From Ovis canadensis (taxonomy: Eukaryota; Chordata; Mammalia; Artiodactyla; Bovidae), in NCBI RefSeq assembly GCF_042477335.2, contig NC_091255.1:34636501-34700500 (forward strand): a stretch of 64,000 bases of DNA, written 5' to 3'. The notes below the pieces were generated by a model. It was not told the DNA's origin. It saw only the letters and a program-made list of their open reading frames with translations, and searched no databases. Every line of letters begins with the position of its first letter. Within the stretch, counting starts at the first letter, position 1. Below, piece by piece: positions 11,673 to 41,776 of the stretch. The translations under genes were made by a program, and so were the position numbers.

Positions 11673-11783
11673 CACGTGGCGGGAAGGGGCGGTGCGCAGC
11701 AGCTGTGTGCTCCCGACAGCCGCAGGAGCTTCCCGCCCTCGCGCCTCGCGTCGCGGCGCCTCCCGTCGCGGTGCCCTCCCGAC

Positions 11784-30427
<18,644 letters not shown>

Positions 30428-30554
30428 GCCGCCCTGGTGCCAGGAGCCGGGCCGCAGCCAGCCTCGCTGCGACTTCTAAACGGTGGCACCTACAGAGGCC
30501 ACAGTGGTTATGGCTGGGTCATGCCTGGCCTCCAGGAGCTTGAGAGCCTCTTTG

Positions 30555-30560
30555 AATAAA
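30555..30560 (+). terminator. DHX33: DHX33 poly(A) signal
   Basis: AATAAA 128 bases after the DHX33 stop, giving a short 3' UTR if used. Later signals could give longer forms. Confidence 0.6.
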
Positions 30561-30649
30561 CTCCTCAGACTGAACCGCACAGACATGTAGAGGCCTGGGA
30601 GACTTCAAAATGATGCTTTGGGTTCTTGGTGGGCAACTTTGGGTGACTT

Positions 30650-30740
30650 CCTTTACTTCTGAGCCTCAGTTTCCTGATCTGCCAAGTGGGAGCGATGATA
30701 CTTACAGGGTCGGAGTCATGAGGCTCAGAGCAAGTGAAAA
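30650..30740 (+). repeat. MIR SINE fragment
   Basis: CTGAGCCTCAGTTTCCTGAT, CTGCCAAGTGGGAGCGATGA and the following TACAGGGTC block match the MIR core. Confidence 0.65.
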
Positions 30741-31119
30741 GAAAGTACCCAGAGCTGCACGTGCCCATGATAAGCCGCAGTGGACTGGGCGCCACGGTGC
30801 TCAGTTGGTGTTACTGCTTATGTATGTGCCGTGGATCGGGTACAGCAAAACCCTCAAGTCCTCGAGACTGCGGGGGATGGTCTGGAAGGGGGACCACAAG
30901 GGGTCACAGAGCTCTTGACCTTGGATCTGTCTGAACATCTACCTGCATGAAATTTTGTAACAGAAGAGATTAACTTCTGTAGGTGCTGAGCACCTAACCT
31001 CCCTCCCCAGGGCAGGGAGGTTTCACAGCAAAGAAGTGCTAAGTGCCTGTCCCCACCCTGCCTCCGGTGACCTTCCTGAGTGAAGGTGTTTGTATCTTCT
31101 GAAGTGGGAAAGCTGAGTG

Positions 31120-31392
31120 TGGTGTTGCCCTTCAGTCACGTCCAGTTCTTTGCAGCCCCGTGGACTGCAGCACGGCAGGCCTCCCTGTCCTTCACCATCT
31201 CCCGGAGCTTGCTCCAAGTCACAGCCATCAAGTTGGTGACGCCATCCAACCATCTCATCCTCTGTCGTCCCCGTCTCCTCCCGCCTTCAGTCTTTCCCAG
31301 CATCAGGGTCTTTTCCAATGAGTCGGCTCTTCACATCAGCTGGCCAAAGTATTGGAGCTTCAGCCTCAGTTCTTCCAGTTAACATTCAGGTT
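31120..31392 (-). mobile_element. ART2/BovB 3'-end element, antisense
   Basis: CCCTTCAGTCACGTCCAGTT, CCATCTCATCCTCTGTCGTC, CAGCATCAGGGTCTTTTCCA in the reversed BovB 3' order. Confidence 0.85.
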
Positions 31393-31769
31393 TGATTTCA
31401 GGTTGTAAGTGTGATGGCCTCCGGCATGGCCTTCTCTCTCTCTGTCTCTGGGCCGTAAAGCCATGAGCTAAGGAGTGACTGAGCTGAATTTAAGGCATTT
31501 CCCTTCTGGCCAGGCCCCTGGGGGTAAGTGGAGGTGAAGCCAGGCAGCCTTGACTCATCTCATCCCCTCATCTAGTGTTTATGTTCTTTTATCTTATTTC
31601 CTACCATCTTTTTTCCTTCTTAGGGACCAGGGGATGCTGGCACCTCTTTCACACTCATTTTCCACATTTGTCTGAGGGGATTAAAGGGTCTCCACAGACT
31701 TCCTGTTCTCATATTTTGAGAAGGGAAAAGACCAAAAGTCCTTCTTAACTATTTAATTTGAAAATCGTC

Positions 31770-31932
31770 ATTGTTTAATAGCTAAGTCGTGTCTGACTCT
31801 TTGCAACTCCATGTGCTGTGGCCCTCCAGGCTCCTCTGTCCATAGGATTTCCCAGGCAAGAATACTGGAGTGGGTTGCCATTTCCTCCTCCAGGGGATCT
31901 TCCCGACCCAGGAATCAAACCTGAGACTTTCC
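31770..31932 (-). mobile_element. Bov-tA SINE fragment, antisense
   Basis: TTTAATAGCTAAGTCGTGTC, CCTCTGTCCATAGGATTTCC, GCAAGAATACTGGAGTGGGT, then CCCGACCCAGGAATCAAACC. Confidence 0.85.
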
Positions 31933-32544
31933 CCAGAGAATGCTTTGGCCTGGAAAATGCCAAAATTAGCCCTTTTATTGTGCTTAATTGGTCTCAGCGC
32001 ATATGTAGTATTCTGGTCATTACATACAGTGAATCATACAGCTTTTAAGCAGAGGCCTAAATGGCCTGAGAGATCCTTCAGAGATAATGGATGGTGTCTT
32101 CATTTTGGTTCAGTGAGACCCTGGCGGATAGGAACACCCCCTCCCAGCCCTCATGTGTCCACAGTGGCGTGTGTCAGGTTTGCCTCAGCACCAGCTATGG
32201 GTCTGAGCAGTCAGACTTTAGCCAGTATTCCCAGATATCTGGGCACGTATGAATTCTTCCTGTTAAAAATAGTTACGTTAAGGCCAAAGAAGATTCGACA
32301 GATCCTAAATACCCTGTCTTACTAAATTCTTAGATTTTTCTTGTTCTTACCAGTGCTGACTTTCCGAAAAGTTTTTCAGGAAAAAATTTAACTGTATTTT
32401 TCTCACTTATTTAAGAGTCCTAGGAGGTGTAGCCTGACTTGGTAAAAGAAATTACTGTATTTTTAATGAAACATTCATCACACTGGTAAAAAATATTGGG
32501 AGTGGGGTGATGTATTATGTTTCTTGTAATGTTGCAAATTATGG

Positions 32545-32735
32545 GGGCTCAGACAGTAAAGAATCTTCCTGCCATGTCGGAGACCTGGGCTCGACCCTTG
32601 GGTTGAGAAGATCCCCTGGAGGAAGGCATGGCAACCCACTCCAGTATTCTGGCCTAGAGAATCCCCATGGACAGAGGAGCCTGGCAGGTTACAATCCATG
32701 GGATCATAAAGAATCAGGCACAACTAATTAACTAA
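32545..32735 (+). mobile_element. Bov-tA SINE, head partly lost
   Basis: GGGGGCTCAGACAGTAAAGA, CCACTCCAGTATTCTGGCC and GAGCCTGGCAGGTTACAATC in sense order. Confidence 0.85.
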
Positions 32736-32739
32736 GCAC

Positions 32740-34325
32740 AGCATTTTCTAGAGCAAGTAAAATTTAGCTTTTAATCATTTTTGTGGGCCTCAGAGTTGCT
32801 GAACTGTTTCAGGAAATGTATTTTTTCTGAGCAGGAGTAAGGGGTAAATAGCTTCTAAATAAATGTAAATAGCTTCTGTGTTTCTGTACAAAGATATATT
32901 TATCACTGTAACATTCTGGTAGAGTTTTGATACAGTAGTTCTTATCAGGCTTTTTAAAAAGTTAACTTTTCAGGTAGCTGCTCAGGGATTAAATGATTTG
33001 GAAAAGCCTATCCCTGCTCCATGTTACTACAAAGAGATACATGGCTCTTTATACCTAGCTGCAGGGCACAGATAAGTACACTTTAAACTTTCTAAGAAAG
33101 TTAAATGTTTCACAGTGATGTTGCAATCTCATCTTGAGCTACTCTTTTCAATCCCTAAAATCTCTGATGGTGTGCCCCCTTTTTATTTTTCCAACTTGTG
33201 AATTCCATATCTGGGTGAATCACTAGTTCCCTTGAGCACCTTTGTATGTTAATAAATAGATGCACTAAGCAGATTGCATGTCTCAGATGTTTGGCTTCTG
33301 CTTCTAATAATCATGGAGGGCAGCACAGATCCCATTTACTAGGGGAAGAACTGCCCAACACCCAGTTCTTGGTAGAAACCTTTCCTTAATGTTGCATCTC
33401 TGCTAGGAATAAAGAGATGCCAGAAAGGAGACAAGCTTGTGCTCTGTGGAAAGAACTGATTTTATACTGTGATGCCTAAATCCATTTAATTCAGCTCTCA
33501 AGGAAACCTGTGGCCAGGCATTTAAGATACCATTCCTTGTGACTATAAAGAAACACTGCACCTGTGGGGAAGCAAGAGTTTTATTATGTTTTATTTGATC
33601 AGAATATTATAACTTTCAGGAAAAAGCTCAGTTCAGATTTATGTTGTGTTTTGAGACTCTTTTCTTACTCACACAGGCATAGGTCTGTAGAAGCATCAAC
33701 ATTCGCACATGACTCAAACCCATTAAAAGTGAATCTAGTACATATTGTGTGTGGCTTCTTTCTTGGGTCTCCTTTCCCTTATTCACAGAATGCTGTTTAG
33801 ATTATATTAATATTAGTCATATCTTTGCCACTGATTTGGAAAGATTTATTTTCTTGGTACCTTATAGTATATTATGGTTCCTGGTAAAGTAGGAACATTG
33901 GTTCTTAACCTAAATATAATGTAAGCCGTGGCTTCTTGCCCCCCCAAAATAACGTTCCATCAGAACCTAGGTGTAAGGTTGGAGGGCTGCAAAAGTTAAC
34001 CAGGCATTTTGCCTTCAGGAGCTCCAGGGGGTAAGGGGCAGCTGCCAGGTAAACGAGCAATGCCAGGAGGTTTCTGCTGAGAAAAGAATGAAGTACAGGG
34101 ACCCGGTCACAGAGGCATGAGTTCTGGTTTTTCAGGGAAGAGGAGGAAGAGCCAGGAAGGCCTTTCATGGGAGATGACCTCAGAGGCTGGTTTTGGGAGT
34201 CAAAGACAGCAAGAGTGCATTCCACGAAGTCACAGAAAGCCTGGTCATGCTTGAGAACAGTAGATGGAAGTTTGGAGAGAAGCCAATTAAACAGCAGTCC
34301 TGGGACACCAGACTCAGAGCCACTC
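32740..34325. other. Intergenic stretch with no recognised feature
   Basis: About 1.6 kb between DHX33 and C1QBP. The block at about 33100-33600 could be part of an old LTR, but I cannot name a family. No coding signal. Confidence 0.4.
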
Positions 34326-34339
34326 AGCTAAAGAAGTTT

Positions 34340-35808
34340 CATTTCAGTTGCTCAGTCATGTTTGACTCTTTGCGACCCCATGGACGCACGGCAGGCTTCC
34401 CTGTCCATCGCCAACTCCCAAAGCTTACTCAAACTCATGTCCATCAAGTCAGTGATGCCATCCAACCATCTCATCCTCTGTCATCTCATCCCCTTCTCCT
34501 CCTGCCTTCAGTCTTTCCCAGCGTCAGGGTCTTTTCCAATGAAAAGAACTCTTTGCATCAAGTGGCCAGAGTATTGGAGTTTCAGCTTCAGCATCAGTCC
34601 TTCCAATGAATATTCAGGACTGATTTCCTTTAGGATGGACTGGTTTGATCTTGCAGTCCAAAGGACTCTCAAGAGTCTTCTCCAACACCACAGTTTAAAA
34701 GCATCAATTCTTCTGCACTCACCTTTCTTTATAGTCCAACTCTCACATCCATACATGACTACTGGAAAAACCATAGCTTTGACTAGATGGACCTTTGTAG
34801 GCAAAGCAATGTCTCTGTTTTTTAATATGCTATCTAGATTGGTCATAGTTTTTCTTCCAAGAAGCAAACGTCTTTTAATTTCATGGCTGCAGTCACCATC
34901 TGCAGTGATTTTGGAGCCCAAGAAGATAAAGTCTCACTGTTTCCATTGTTTCCCCATCTATTTGCCATGAAGTGATGGGACCAGATGCCATGATCTTTGT
35001 TTTCTGAATGTTGAGTTTTAAGGCAAATTTTTCACTCTCCTTTCCACTTTCATCAAGAGGCTCTTTAGTTCTTCACCTTCTGCCATAAGGGTGGTGTCAT
35101 CTGCATATCTGAAGTTATTGATATTTCTCCTGGCAATCTTGATTCCAGCTTGTGCTTCATCCAGCCCGCATTTCGCACGATGTACTCTGCATAGAAGTTA
35201 AATAAGCAGGGTGACAATATACAGCCTTGACTTACTCCTTTCCCAATTTGGAACAAGTCTGTTGTTCCATGTCCAGGTCTAACTGTTGCTTCTTGACCTG
35301 CATACAGATTTCTCAGAGACAGGTCAGGTGGTCTGGTATTCCCATCTCTTTCAGAATTTTCCACAGTTTGTTGTGATCCACATAGTCAAAGGCTTTGGTG
35401 TAGTCAATAAAGCAAAAGTAGATGTTTTTCTGGAACTCTCTTGCTTTTTCCATGATCCAGCGGATGTTGGCAATTTGATCTCTGGTTCCTCTGCCTTTTC
35501 TAAATCCAGCTTGAACATCTGGAAGTTCATAGTTCACATACTGTTGAAGCCTGGCTTGGAGAATTTTGAGCATTACTTTGCTAGCGTGTGAGATGAGTGC
35601 AGTTGTGCAGTAGTTTGAACATTCTTTGGGACTGGAATGAAAACAGCTTTTCCAGTCCTGTGGCCACTGCTGAGTTTTCCAAATTTGCTAGCATATTGAG
35701 TGCAGCACTTTCATAGCATCATCTTTCAGGATTTGAAATTCCATCCCCTCCACTAGCTTTGTTCGTAGTGATGCTTCCTAAGGCCCACTTGATTTCCCAT
35801 TTCAGGAT
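34340..35808 (-). mobile_element. 5'-truncated BovB LINE, antisense
   Basis: About 1.47 kb of the BovB 3' half on the minus strand. Broken frames encode reverse transcriptase remnants (VQAGFRKGRGTRDQI, FCFIDYTKAFDYVDH at about 35313-35573) and downstream parts (SKITADGDCSHEIKRRLLLG region at 34508-34921). The 5' end is lost near 35808 within a palindrome-rich segment. It is parallel to, but shorter than, the BovB at 6312. Confidence 0.92.
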
Positions 35809-35865
35809 TCCTAAACTTCTTTAGTTCCTGAAGATTCCTGTTGCTGCAGAACTAAAGTTTAGGAA
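35808..35865. repeat. Imperfect inverted repeat upstream of C1QBP
   Basis: TTCCTAAACTTCTTTAGTTC at 35808-35827 pairs with GAACTAAAGTTTAGGAA at 35849-35865, apart from a 3-base bulge; the loop is 21 bases. It lies at the truncated end of the BovB and about 230 bases before the C1QBP start. Confidence 0.7.
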
Positions 35866-35929
35866 TCAGATTCCAAGCCTCCCTGGGAGGCTACACCGGA
35901 GGCCACCAGCAGAGGGCAGGGTCCTGCCC

Positions 35930-36350
35930 ACTGTGCCTTCTGGTCTGCAGGGCGGCGGCGCGGAAGCACTTCCCGGCTGTGGGGCGGGACTTCCGGCGGC
36001 GGTCCCAGATCTAGGGGGCGCAGCGGCAAGGAGTTGTCCTTCTAAGCGAGAGTTGTATTTCGAATCTCCACGTGTTCGCCACCGCCTCCGCTGCCAAAAT
36101 GTTCCAGCTGCTGCGCTGTGTGCCCCGCGTCCTGGGTTCTGCCGTCGCTGGTCTCCGCGCCGCCGCACCCTCCCTGCCGCTTCTGCAGCCCGCGTCCCGG
36201 CCATGCGCCCGGCCCTTCGGGCTGCTGAGCGTGCGCGCGGGGTCGGTTCAGCTGCCCGGCCTCCTGAAGCCTCGGGGGCCCTGCGCTTGCGGCTGCGGCT
36301 GTAGCGGACTGCACACCGAAGGTGAGACTCATGCACGTGGGCCGGGGGCG
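35930..36350 (+). promoter_or_regulatory. C1QBP: C1QBP CpG-rich promoter
   Basis: CpG-dense, TATA-less DNA begins at about 35930. GGGGCGGGAC at 35981-35990 is an SP1/GC-box match, and ACTTCCGGC at 35989-35997 an ETS/GABP-type match. The initiator and start site are inferred to lie about 36000-36070. Confidence 0.65.
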
Positions 36351-39300
36351 TGAGGGGCGTGGGCCTAGGTGGGGCGGAGTGTTAGGGGCTGGGAGGTGTA
36401 GACCACCTGAATGGACAGTCCGGAGCCGCTCCTGAGGTCCGGAACATTCTCCCAGTGATGGTCGACCTGCTAGTTAAACCCACGCGTAGTAACATTTCCC
36501 GTCCTCCCCCACCCCTGTTTGACTGCGGGGATAGATACTGTAAAGTCCTGGAGGCCGGCTTTACCTCAGTCTCTCGAAAATGGAACTTTGCGAAAGGCCA
36601 AGGTCGCGGTTAGAAGTAGCGTGATGTTTCTTGGCAAGTGAAAGGGTAGTGGCGATTTTTTTTTTTTTTTTTTTTGCTTTATTTTGAAACGTCGTGAGAA
36701 GTTCATTATTCGGGATCACTTTCCTAGAATCCATGCTCAGCTTCCCACTGATAGCTTACATTTTTACAGATGAAGGAATTGAGGTTTAATGGATATGAGT
36801 TGGGCTAAGTCCACAGAGCCACCATTAATAGAAGTATTGGGAAAAAACAGGCTAAGTCCTGGTCTCTGCTTGTAGTAACGGGGTCATTTTCCATTTTAGA
36901 CTAATTGGCTCTTTCTGTAACTTATTTCCATTGTAGGAGACAAAGCTTTCGTTGACTTCCTCAGCGATGAGATCAAGGAGGAAAAGAAGATACAGAAATA
37001 TAAGTCTCTCCCCAAAATGTCAGGAGGTTGGGAATTGGAAGTGAATGGGACGGAAGCCAAATTAGTGCGGAAAGTTGCTGGAGAAAAGTAAGTACCAGGG
37101 GCCTATGGAGCCCAGGGGACCACATCCATAAACCTGCAGGACCTGCTGTGAGGTATCCACAACAACTTTTAGTTAAGACAGGTGCTTAACTGACTCCTGG
37201 TTTCCCAGAGATGGTATGATTCGTTTGGATAACTTCTTAGGCTCCTTTTTGCTTATTCACTGCACAGTAATGTGCTGTGGTGGTTAACAAGGAGACAGTA
37301 AGCTAGTAGCGAGGTTCCCCAGTGGCTTGGTGTCCAGAACCCATCTGCCAAAGGAGGAGGCTTGAGTCTGAAATGGCAACCCACTCCAGTATTCTTGACT
37401 GGAAAATCCAATGGACAGAGGAGCCTGGCAGGGAGTCCATGGGGTTGCAGAGTCAGACACGACTGAGTGCCTGAACATCACCCCAGTAGCACTGAAGCCA
37501 AGCCACTGGGAGTCTTCTGGACCAGTAGTAGAGGCAGCAGTCACTGAGCCCTTCCTGGTGAGTGAGGCTGTGCCTGCCCACAGCTAGGCATGCAAATTCA
37601 GAGATTCCGGCACTGCCAACAGAATCAGCTTTACTCTGTTGGGTCTACTACGCTCAGGCTCTGGCTGAGGAAAATAAAGCCCCTGTTCTGTTTACAGTTG
37701 AGAAAGCAAGATAATTAACAGGGTGGGGTTGCAGTATAGTTTTTCATTAGAAAAGAGGGACGCTTTTGGCCTGCTTAAGCTGTTTTAAGTCCATGGTCCG
37801 CTTTGAAGTTTCGCATGCGCTGTGAAGCAGCGGGCTGGTGCTTTTGCCTAGTATTGTAGCGTTTTCCCCCTCATAGGTCAATTGTGTGGTCTGTAACGTG
37901 ACCCAAACCACTCTCCTAGGCGAAGGCATAGGCAGTTTGGGACCATTATAATGTGCTGCTGAACATAGCTGCATTTCTCTGTCCAGGGGTCAGTTTGGTC
38001 CCCACTGTCACAGCTTAGACAGATTTTGTGCCTGTACATCAAACCTCTGTCTGTCAAGGCACCAGTTACCATGGCTTCAGAGGGCAGTGTTGTCTGCAAC
38101 CTAGCAGTGCTCGTTCCAAGTGTCACTCAATTTTCAGTTCAAATTTTGGAATATGATATGTCAGGTGAAGATTCTTGCAAGTTAAAATTGTAATTAGGTG
38201 GTGTTTGTGGCCTGCCTTGTCATTTATTAAACTTCCTACATCTGCTCTGAAGAATAAAACTGTCCAGCAGCATATTCTTTTTTTTTTTGCCACACTGCTT
38301 GTGGGAATCTTAGTTCCCTGACCGGGGATCAAACCCAGGCCATGGCAGTGAACACACCAAGTCCTAACCCCTGGCCCACCAGAGAGCTCCTCTATGTGGT
38401 GTCCTTTGTGAGGCCTCCCCTTCCTGGGGCCAGGGCTACTCTCCATCCTCAGCTGATGCCACAGCCCTCCGGTGCTCCTTCTCTTCCTCTCAGGCAGATT
38501 TTCTTCTAATGGAGGAAGATTTTTAAAGGAGGCTCCTGGGACTTCGTGGTGGTCCAGTGGTTAAAACTCTCCTCTCCCAGTGCAGGGGACCTGGGTTCAA
38601 TCCCCAATCAGGGAACTAAAATACCACACAGAGCAACAAAGGTCACATGCACCTCGCAACCAAGACCCAGCCCAGCCAAGTACATTTTATTTTTTTAAAG
38701 GAGGCTTTTGGAACTTTGTGGTGGTCAAAGTGTCTGCTCCCAGCGCAGAGGACCTGGGTTCAATCCCTGGTCAGGGAACTAAGATCTCGCATGCAGCAAC
38801 TGAGCGATCCCACACATAACAATGGTCATGCGTACCTCGCAACCAAGACCCTGTGCAGCCAAGTACATTTATTGTTTTAGAGGAGGCTTCTAGCCCATGC
38901 CCACAGCTTCTCAGCCACTCACCACCACTGGAAGGTGCCCTGGAAAGACAAGAGTGGCGGTGTCAGCTGACTGTGGCTATAAGGTTGACAGAGAGCCCCG
39001 GATAGTGGCCTGATGGCAGAAGCAGCCGACACACAACTGTATTTGGCTGAGGAAATAGTGCCTAATTGACTTCCAGCAGCCAACACATAGTAGGCCCACT
39101 TCAGACCTGCTGAATCCAACTGTGGATGGAATGCAGGCAAATCAGATGTAAAGCTGGCTGAGATACATTGTTTCAACAGCATTTTTAACTGTAGCAAGCC
39201 TTAGTACTCAGCTACTCAGTTAAAAAGACATCTTCATTGTGCTCTTTGGTTGCCTTTCTAGGATCACTGTCACTTTCAACATTAACAATAGCATCCCACC

Positions 39301-41425
39301 TGCTTTCGGTGGTGAGGAGGAAGAACCCTCCCAAGGGCAGAAGGCTGAGGAGCAGGAGGTAAGTTTCTAACACTGTAACTAGCCTGTACCCACCTATTTC
39401 TGACAGGCTTAGGGAAGGAGCATTGGTTTTGTTTTGTTTAAATTCTAACGCCAGGAGAAGAAGGCAAAGGCAGCCATCCTTGGGCCTTTACTTGCAGAGC
39501 ACCAGAACTGTGTGGCCACTTTTCTTTCCCAGGGGCCAAGTGTTAATGAATTGTTTTCTGTGGGCTTAAGCGTTATAGTTTGGCCGGTGTTCACCTAACA
39601 GGAAGGAATTTAAACTGTCTTAACCCTTCTCATGATCAGGAGATAAATCATTTGGAGTGTTCCACATGAGGAATACATGTCCCGAGTTGGTAATAAACAC
39701 CAGCCAGGGGCATCAGAGACTTTGGCAAGGCCTCTCCTTAAGTTGCTGCCCTTCTTGGTTGGACCTGGATGGTGTTTAGTCCTCGAACATTTTAGGAAGC
39801 TTTGTGCCTGGCCTAGAAACCAGCCAGTATGAGGGCCACAGGTCCCCAGACTTTCTGGCTGGGTGGGCATGGTGTTGTCTCATCACCCAGCTCAGCTCCC
39901 TAGAGTGCTGGCCCAGCCCCCTGACAAAGACCACCCCCACCCCATCCATGAGGTTGGCTGGCTCACTCTCAGAGGGCCTCTGGGCCTCTAGTCAGAGGCA
40001 CCAGCCTTTGGTCCTGGGCTGTAATGAAGATCCCAAAACATCTGGAAAGGGGTTTTGGAGCTTTGAGCCAGCTTTGTAGTGTATAGATGTAGAAACTGAC
40101 CCAGGAAAATTAACTGGCACACTAGGTGCGGCTAGAGCTGAGTTCCTAATTCTGAACCTTGTATGTTCTTTAAACAAGCAGGGTGCTAATAGAAGTGAAA
40201 GGCTGTACTAAATTATGATACTCTTCCTCCGAAACAGTCCATAACGCTAGAAAGGAATGACAGGATGTACTCGGCCCAGTCTCTGAACGAGTGGGTTACG
40301 TGGCTGTAATACTATGTTAAAGATCCTAGGCTTCTTATTTGGGAACCTCTTAGCATAGTGTCGGAGAAGGCGATGGCACCCCACTCCGGTACTCTTGCCT
40401 GGAAAATCCCATGGACGGAGGAGCCTGGTAGGCTGCAGTCCATGGGGTCCCTAAGAGTCGGGCTTGACAGAGTGACTTCACTTTCACTTTTCACTTTCAT
40501 GCAATGGAGAAGGAAATGGCAACCCACTCCAGTGTTATTGCCTGGAGAAACCCAGGGACGGGGGAAGCAAGACTTGTAAGTGGCTAAGTAATATCGTAAT
40601 AGCAGTGGCCGTCAGACCCCTGAATTGAGACCTTTAGTCCAGACCCCTGCCACCAGACCCTTGCCAACAAACATTTACTGACTTGTTCTTATTTCCCTAG
40701 CCTGAATTGACATCCACTCCCAATTTCGTGGTTGAAGTTACAAAGGATGGCAGCAGCAAGGCTCTTGTGCTGGACTGCCACTATCCAGAAGATGAGGTGT
40801 GTAGGGTGGAGAGCTGGCAGCCCGGGGGGTGGGGGTGGGGGGCCTCCAGGGGGCTTTCCTGGTTCCATCTAGATGATATTAACATTTTCTGGCTTAGAGC
40901 AGCAAAGCTGGGAAGATTAGTGGGAGGTAAGGGAACAAGGTTAAAATCTGAGTTTCAAGCTGTAAATAATCCCTTTTCTTCGCCTGAGTCTGGCTTGTCC
41001 TGGAAAACCTTTGTTTCCCCAAATACTGTCTCTCTTCAGATTGGACAAGAGGATGACCAGAGTGACATTTTCTCCATCAAGGAAGTGAGTTTTCAGGCCA
41101 CCGGCGAGTCTGACTGGAAGGACACAAATTACACACTCAACACAGATTCCCTGGATTGGGTGAGTGCTAGATAAGGTGGGGAGGGGCCTACCTAATCCAA
41201 GGAGAGACAAAGAAGCATCCTAGTAAGTGTCTCAGGTGTCTTTATTTTTTAACTAGTAAATGATCCTCCTCCTAGGGCTTATACGACCACCTAATGGATT
41301 TCCTTGCGGACCGAGGGGTGGACAACACTTTTGCTGATGAATTGGTGGAGCTCAGCACAGCCCTGGAGCACCAGGAGTACATTTCTTTCCTCGAAGACCT
41401 CAAAGGTTTTGTCAAAAGCCAGTAG
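36099..41425 (+). CDS. C1QBP: Complement C1q-binding protein p32 (complete, 6 exons)
   Basis: p32/gC1qR is an acidic, doughnut-shaped homotrimer of the mitochondrial matrix that supports mitochondrial ribosome function and translation; it also binds many partners elsewhere in the cell. Exons: 36099-36321, 36937-37087, 39262-39358, 40701-40796, 41040-41159, 41276-41425, all GT/AG with consistent phase, 837 bases, 278 residues plus stop. The N-terminus (MFQLLRCVPRVLG...) is an arginine/alanine-rich presequence; by alignment to the human cleavage point the mature chain should begin near LHTEGDKAFVDFLSDEI (residue 71). Later blocks LVRKVAGEKITVTFNINNSI, HYPEDEIGQED and SLDWGLYDHLMDFLADRGVD match the family, ending LKGFVKSQ. 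Four residues shorter than human, with differences in the presequence and acidic loop. Intron 4 is unusual: 243 bases, open in frame. Its 3' end is tail-to-tail with RPAIN. Confidence 0.97.
37301..37478 (+). mobile_element. Bov-tA SINE, internally shortened
   Basis: GCGAGGTTCCCCAGTGGCTT head remnant, then CCCACTCCAGTATTCTTGAC and GAGTCAGACACGACTGAGTG. C1QBP intron 2. Confidence 0.75.
38278..38392 (-). mobile_element. CHR-type SINE fragment, antisense
   Basis: T-rich tail, then GGGAATCTTAGTTCCCTGAC and CTGGCCCACCAGAGAGCTCC. C1QBP intron 2. Confidence 0.75.
38525..38888 (+). mobile_element. Two CHR-type SINE copies in tandem with shared flanks
   Basis: Copies at about 38535-38696 and 38707-38878 are clearly related to each other (CGCAACCAAGACCC and GCAGCCAAGTACATT near each 3' end). 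AAAGGAGGCT lies before the first (38525-38534) and between the two (38697-38706), and AGAGGAGGCT after the second (38879-38888). Confidence 0.8.
40365..40578 (+). mobile_element. Bov-A2 SINE (BovA dimer)
   Basis: Two BovA units in tandem: GGAGAAGGCGATGGCACCCC and GAGAAGGAAATGGCAACCCA, separated by a CACTTTCACTTTTCACTTTC linker, with no tRNA-like head. C1QBP intron 3, 120 bases before exon 4. Confidence 0.9.
40824..40853 (+). other. C1QBP: Strong G-quadruplex motif in C1QBP intron 4
   Basis: Four G runs (6 at 40824-40829, 5 at 40831-40835, 6 at 40837-40842, 5 at 40849-40853) with loops of 1, 1 and 6 bases on the coding strand, 27 bases after the exon 4 donor. In RNA this would be expected to fold stably. 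Confidence 0.75.
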
Positions 41426-41621
41426 AGCAGGCAGCAAGGTGCTGAACACCTTAATTTTATGGCAGGCTTTGGCCAGTGAACAAAACCTAACTCTGAAGCC
41501 AGACCCACATGCTTTGAAATGGTTTGTTTTTTTTTTTTAATCCCAATATCATGGAAAATAATTCACTTTTAACTTATTTCTGTTTTCTCTTATTTACCAT
41601 TCATTTATCTTCTACAAACCC

Positions 41622-41627
41622 TTTATT
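41622..41627 (-). terminator. RPAIN: Candidate RPAIN poly(A) signal
   Basis: Plus-strand TTTATT gives AATAAA on the minus strand, 231 bases past the RPAIN stop and inside the C1QBP 3' UTR. It is the first AATAAA I see downstream of the stop on this strand. Confidence 0.45.
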
Positions 41628-41657
41628 TCTGGATTTTTGTATAACATAATGATGGAC

Positions 41658-41776
41658 AATAAAAATCTCCAAGGTGATTTGTCCTTTCTAATTCTATACC
41701 CTCCCTTTCAACCTGCATTACAAAACATGAAACAGGAAAGTCTGAAATTTTTAATATTAAATAAGTTATAAATAAA
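41658..41776 (+). terminator. C1QBP: C1QBP poly(A) signals
   Basis: AATAAA at 41658-41663 (233 bases after the stop) and again at 41771-41776. The first would give a 3' UTR of about 250 bases; which is used cannot be told from sequence. Confidence 0.55.

Noticed and set aside
34340-34347. CATTTCAG at both ends of the second BovB as a target-site duplication
   Set aside because: The right-hand copy (35798-35805) lies in what looks like BovB sequence itself, so the 8-base match is probably coincidental.
35866-36336. 156-codon minus-strand open frame over the C1QBP promoter
   Set aside because: GC-rich CpG-island shadow of C1QBP exon 1 with arginine/alanine bias and no recognisable domain.
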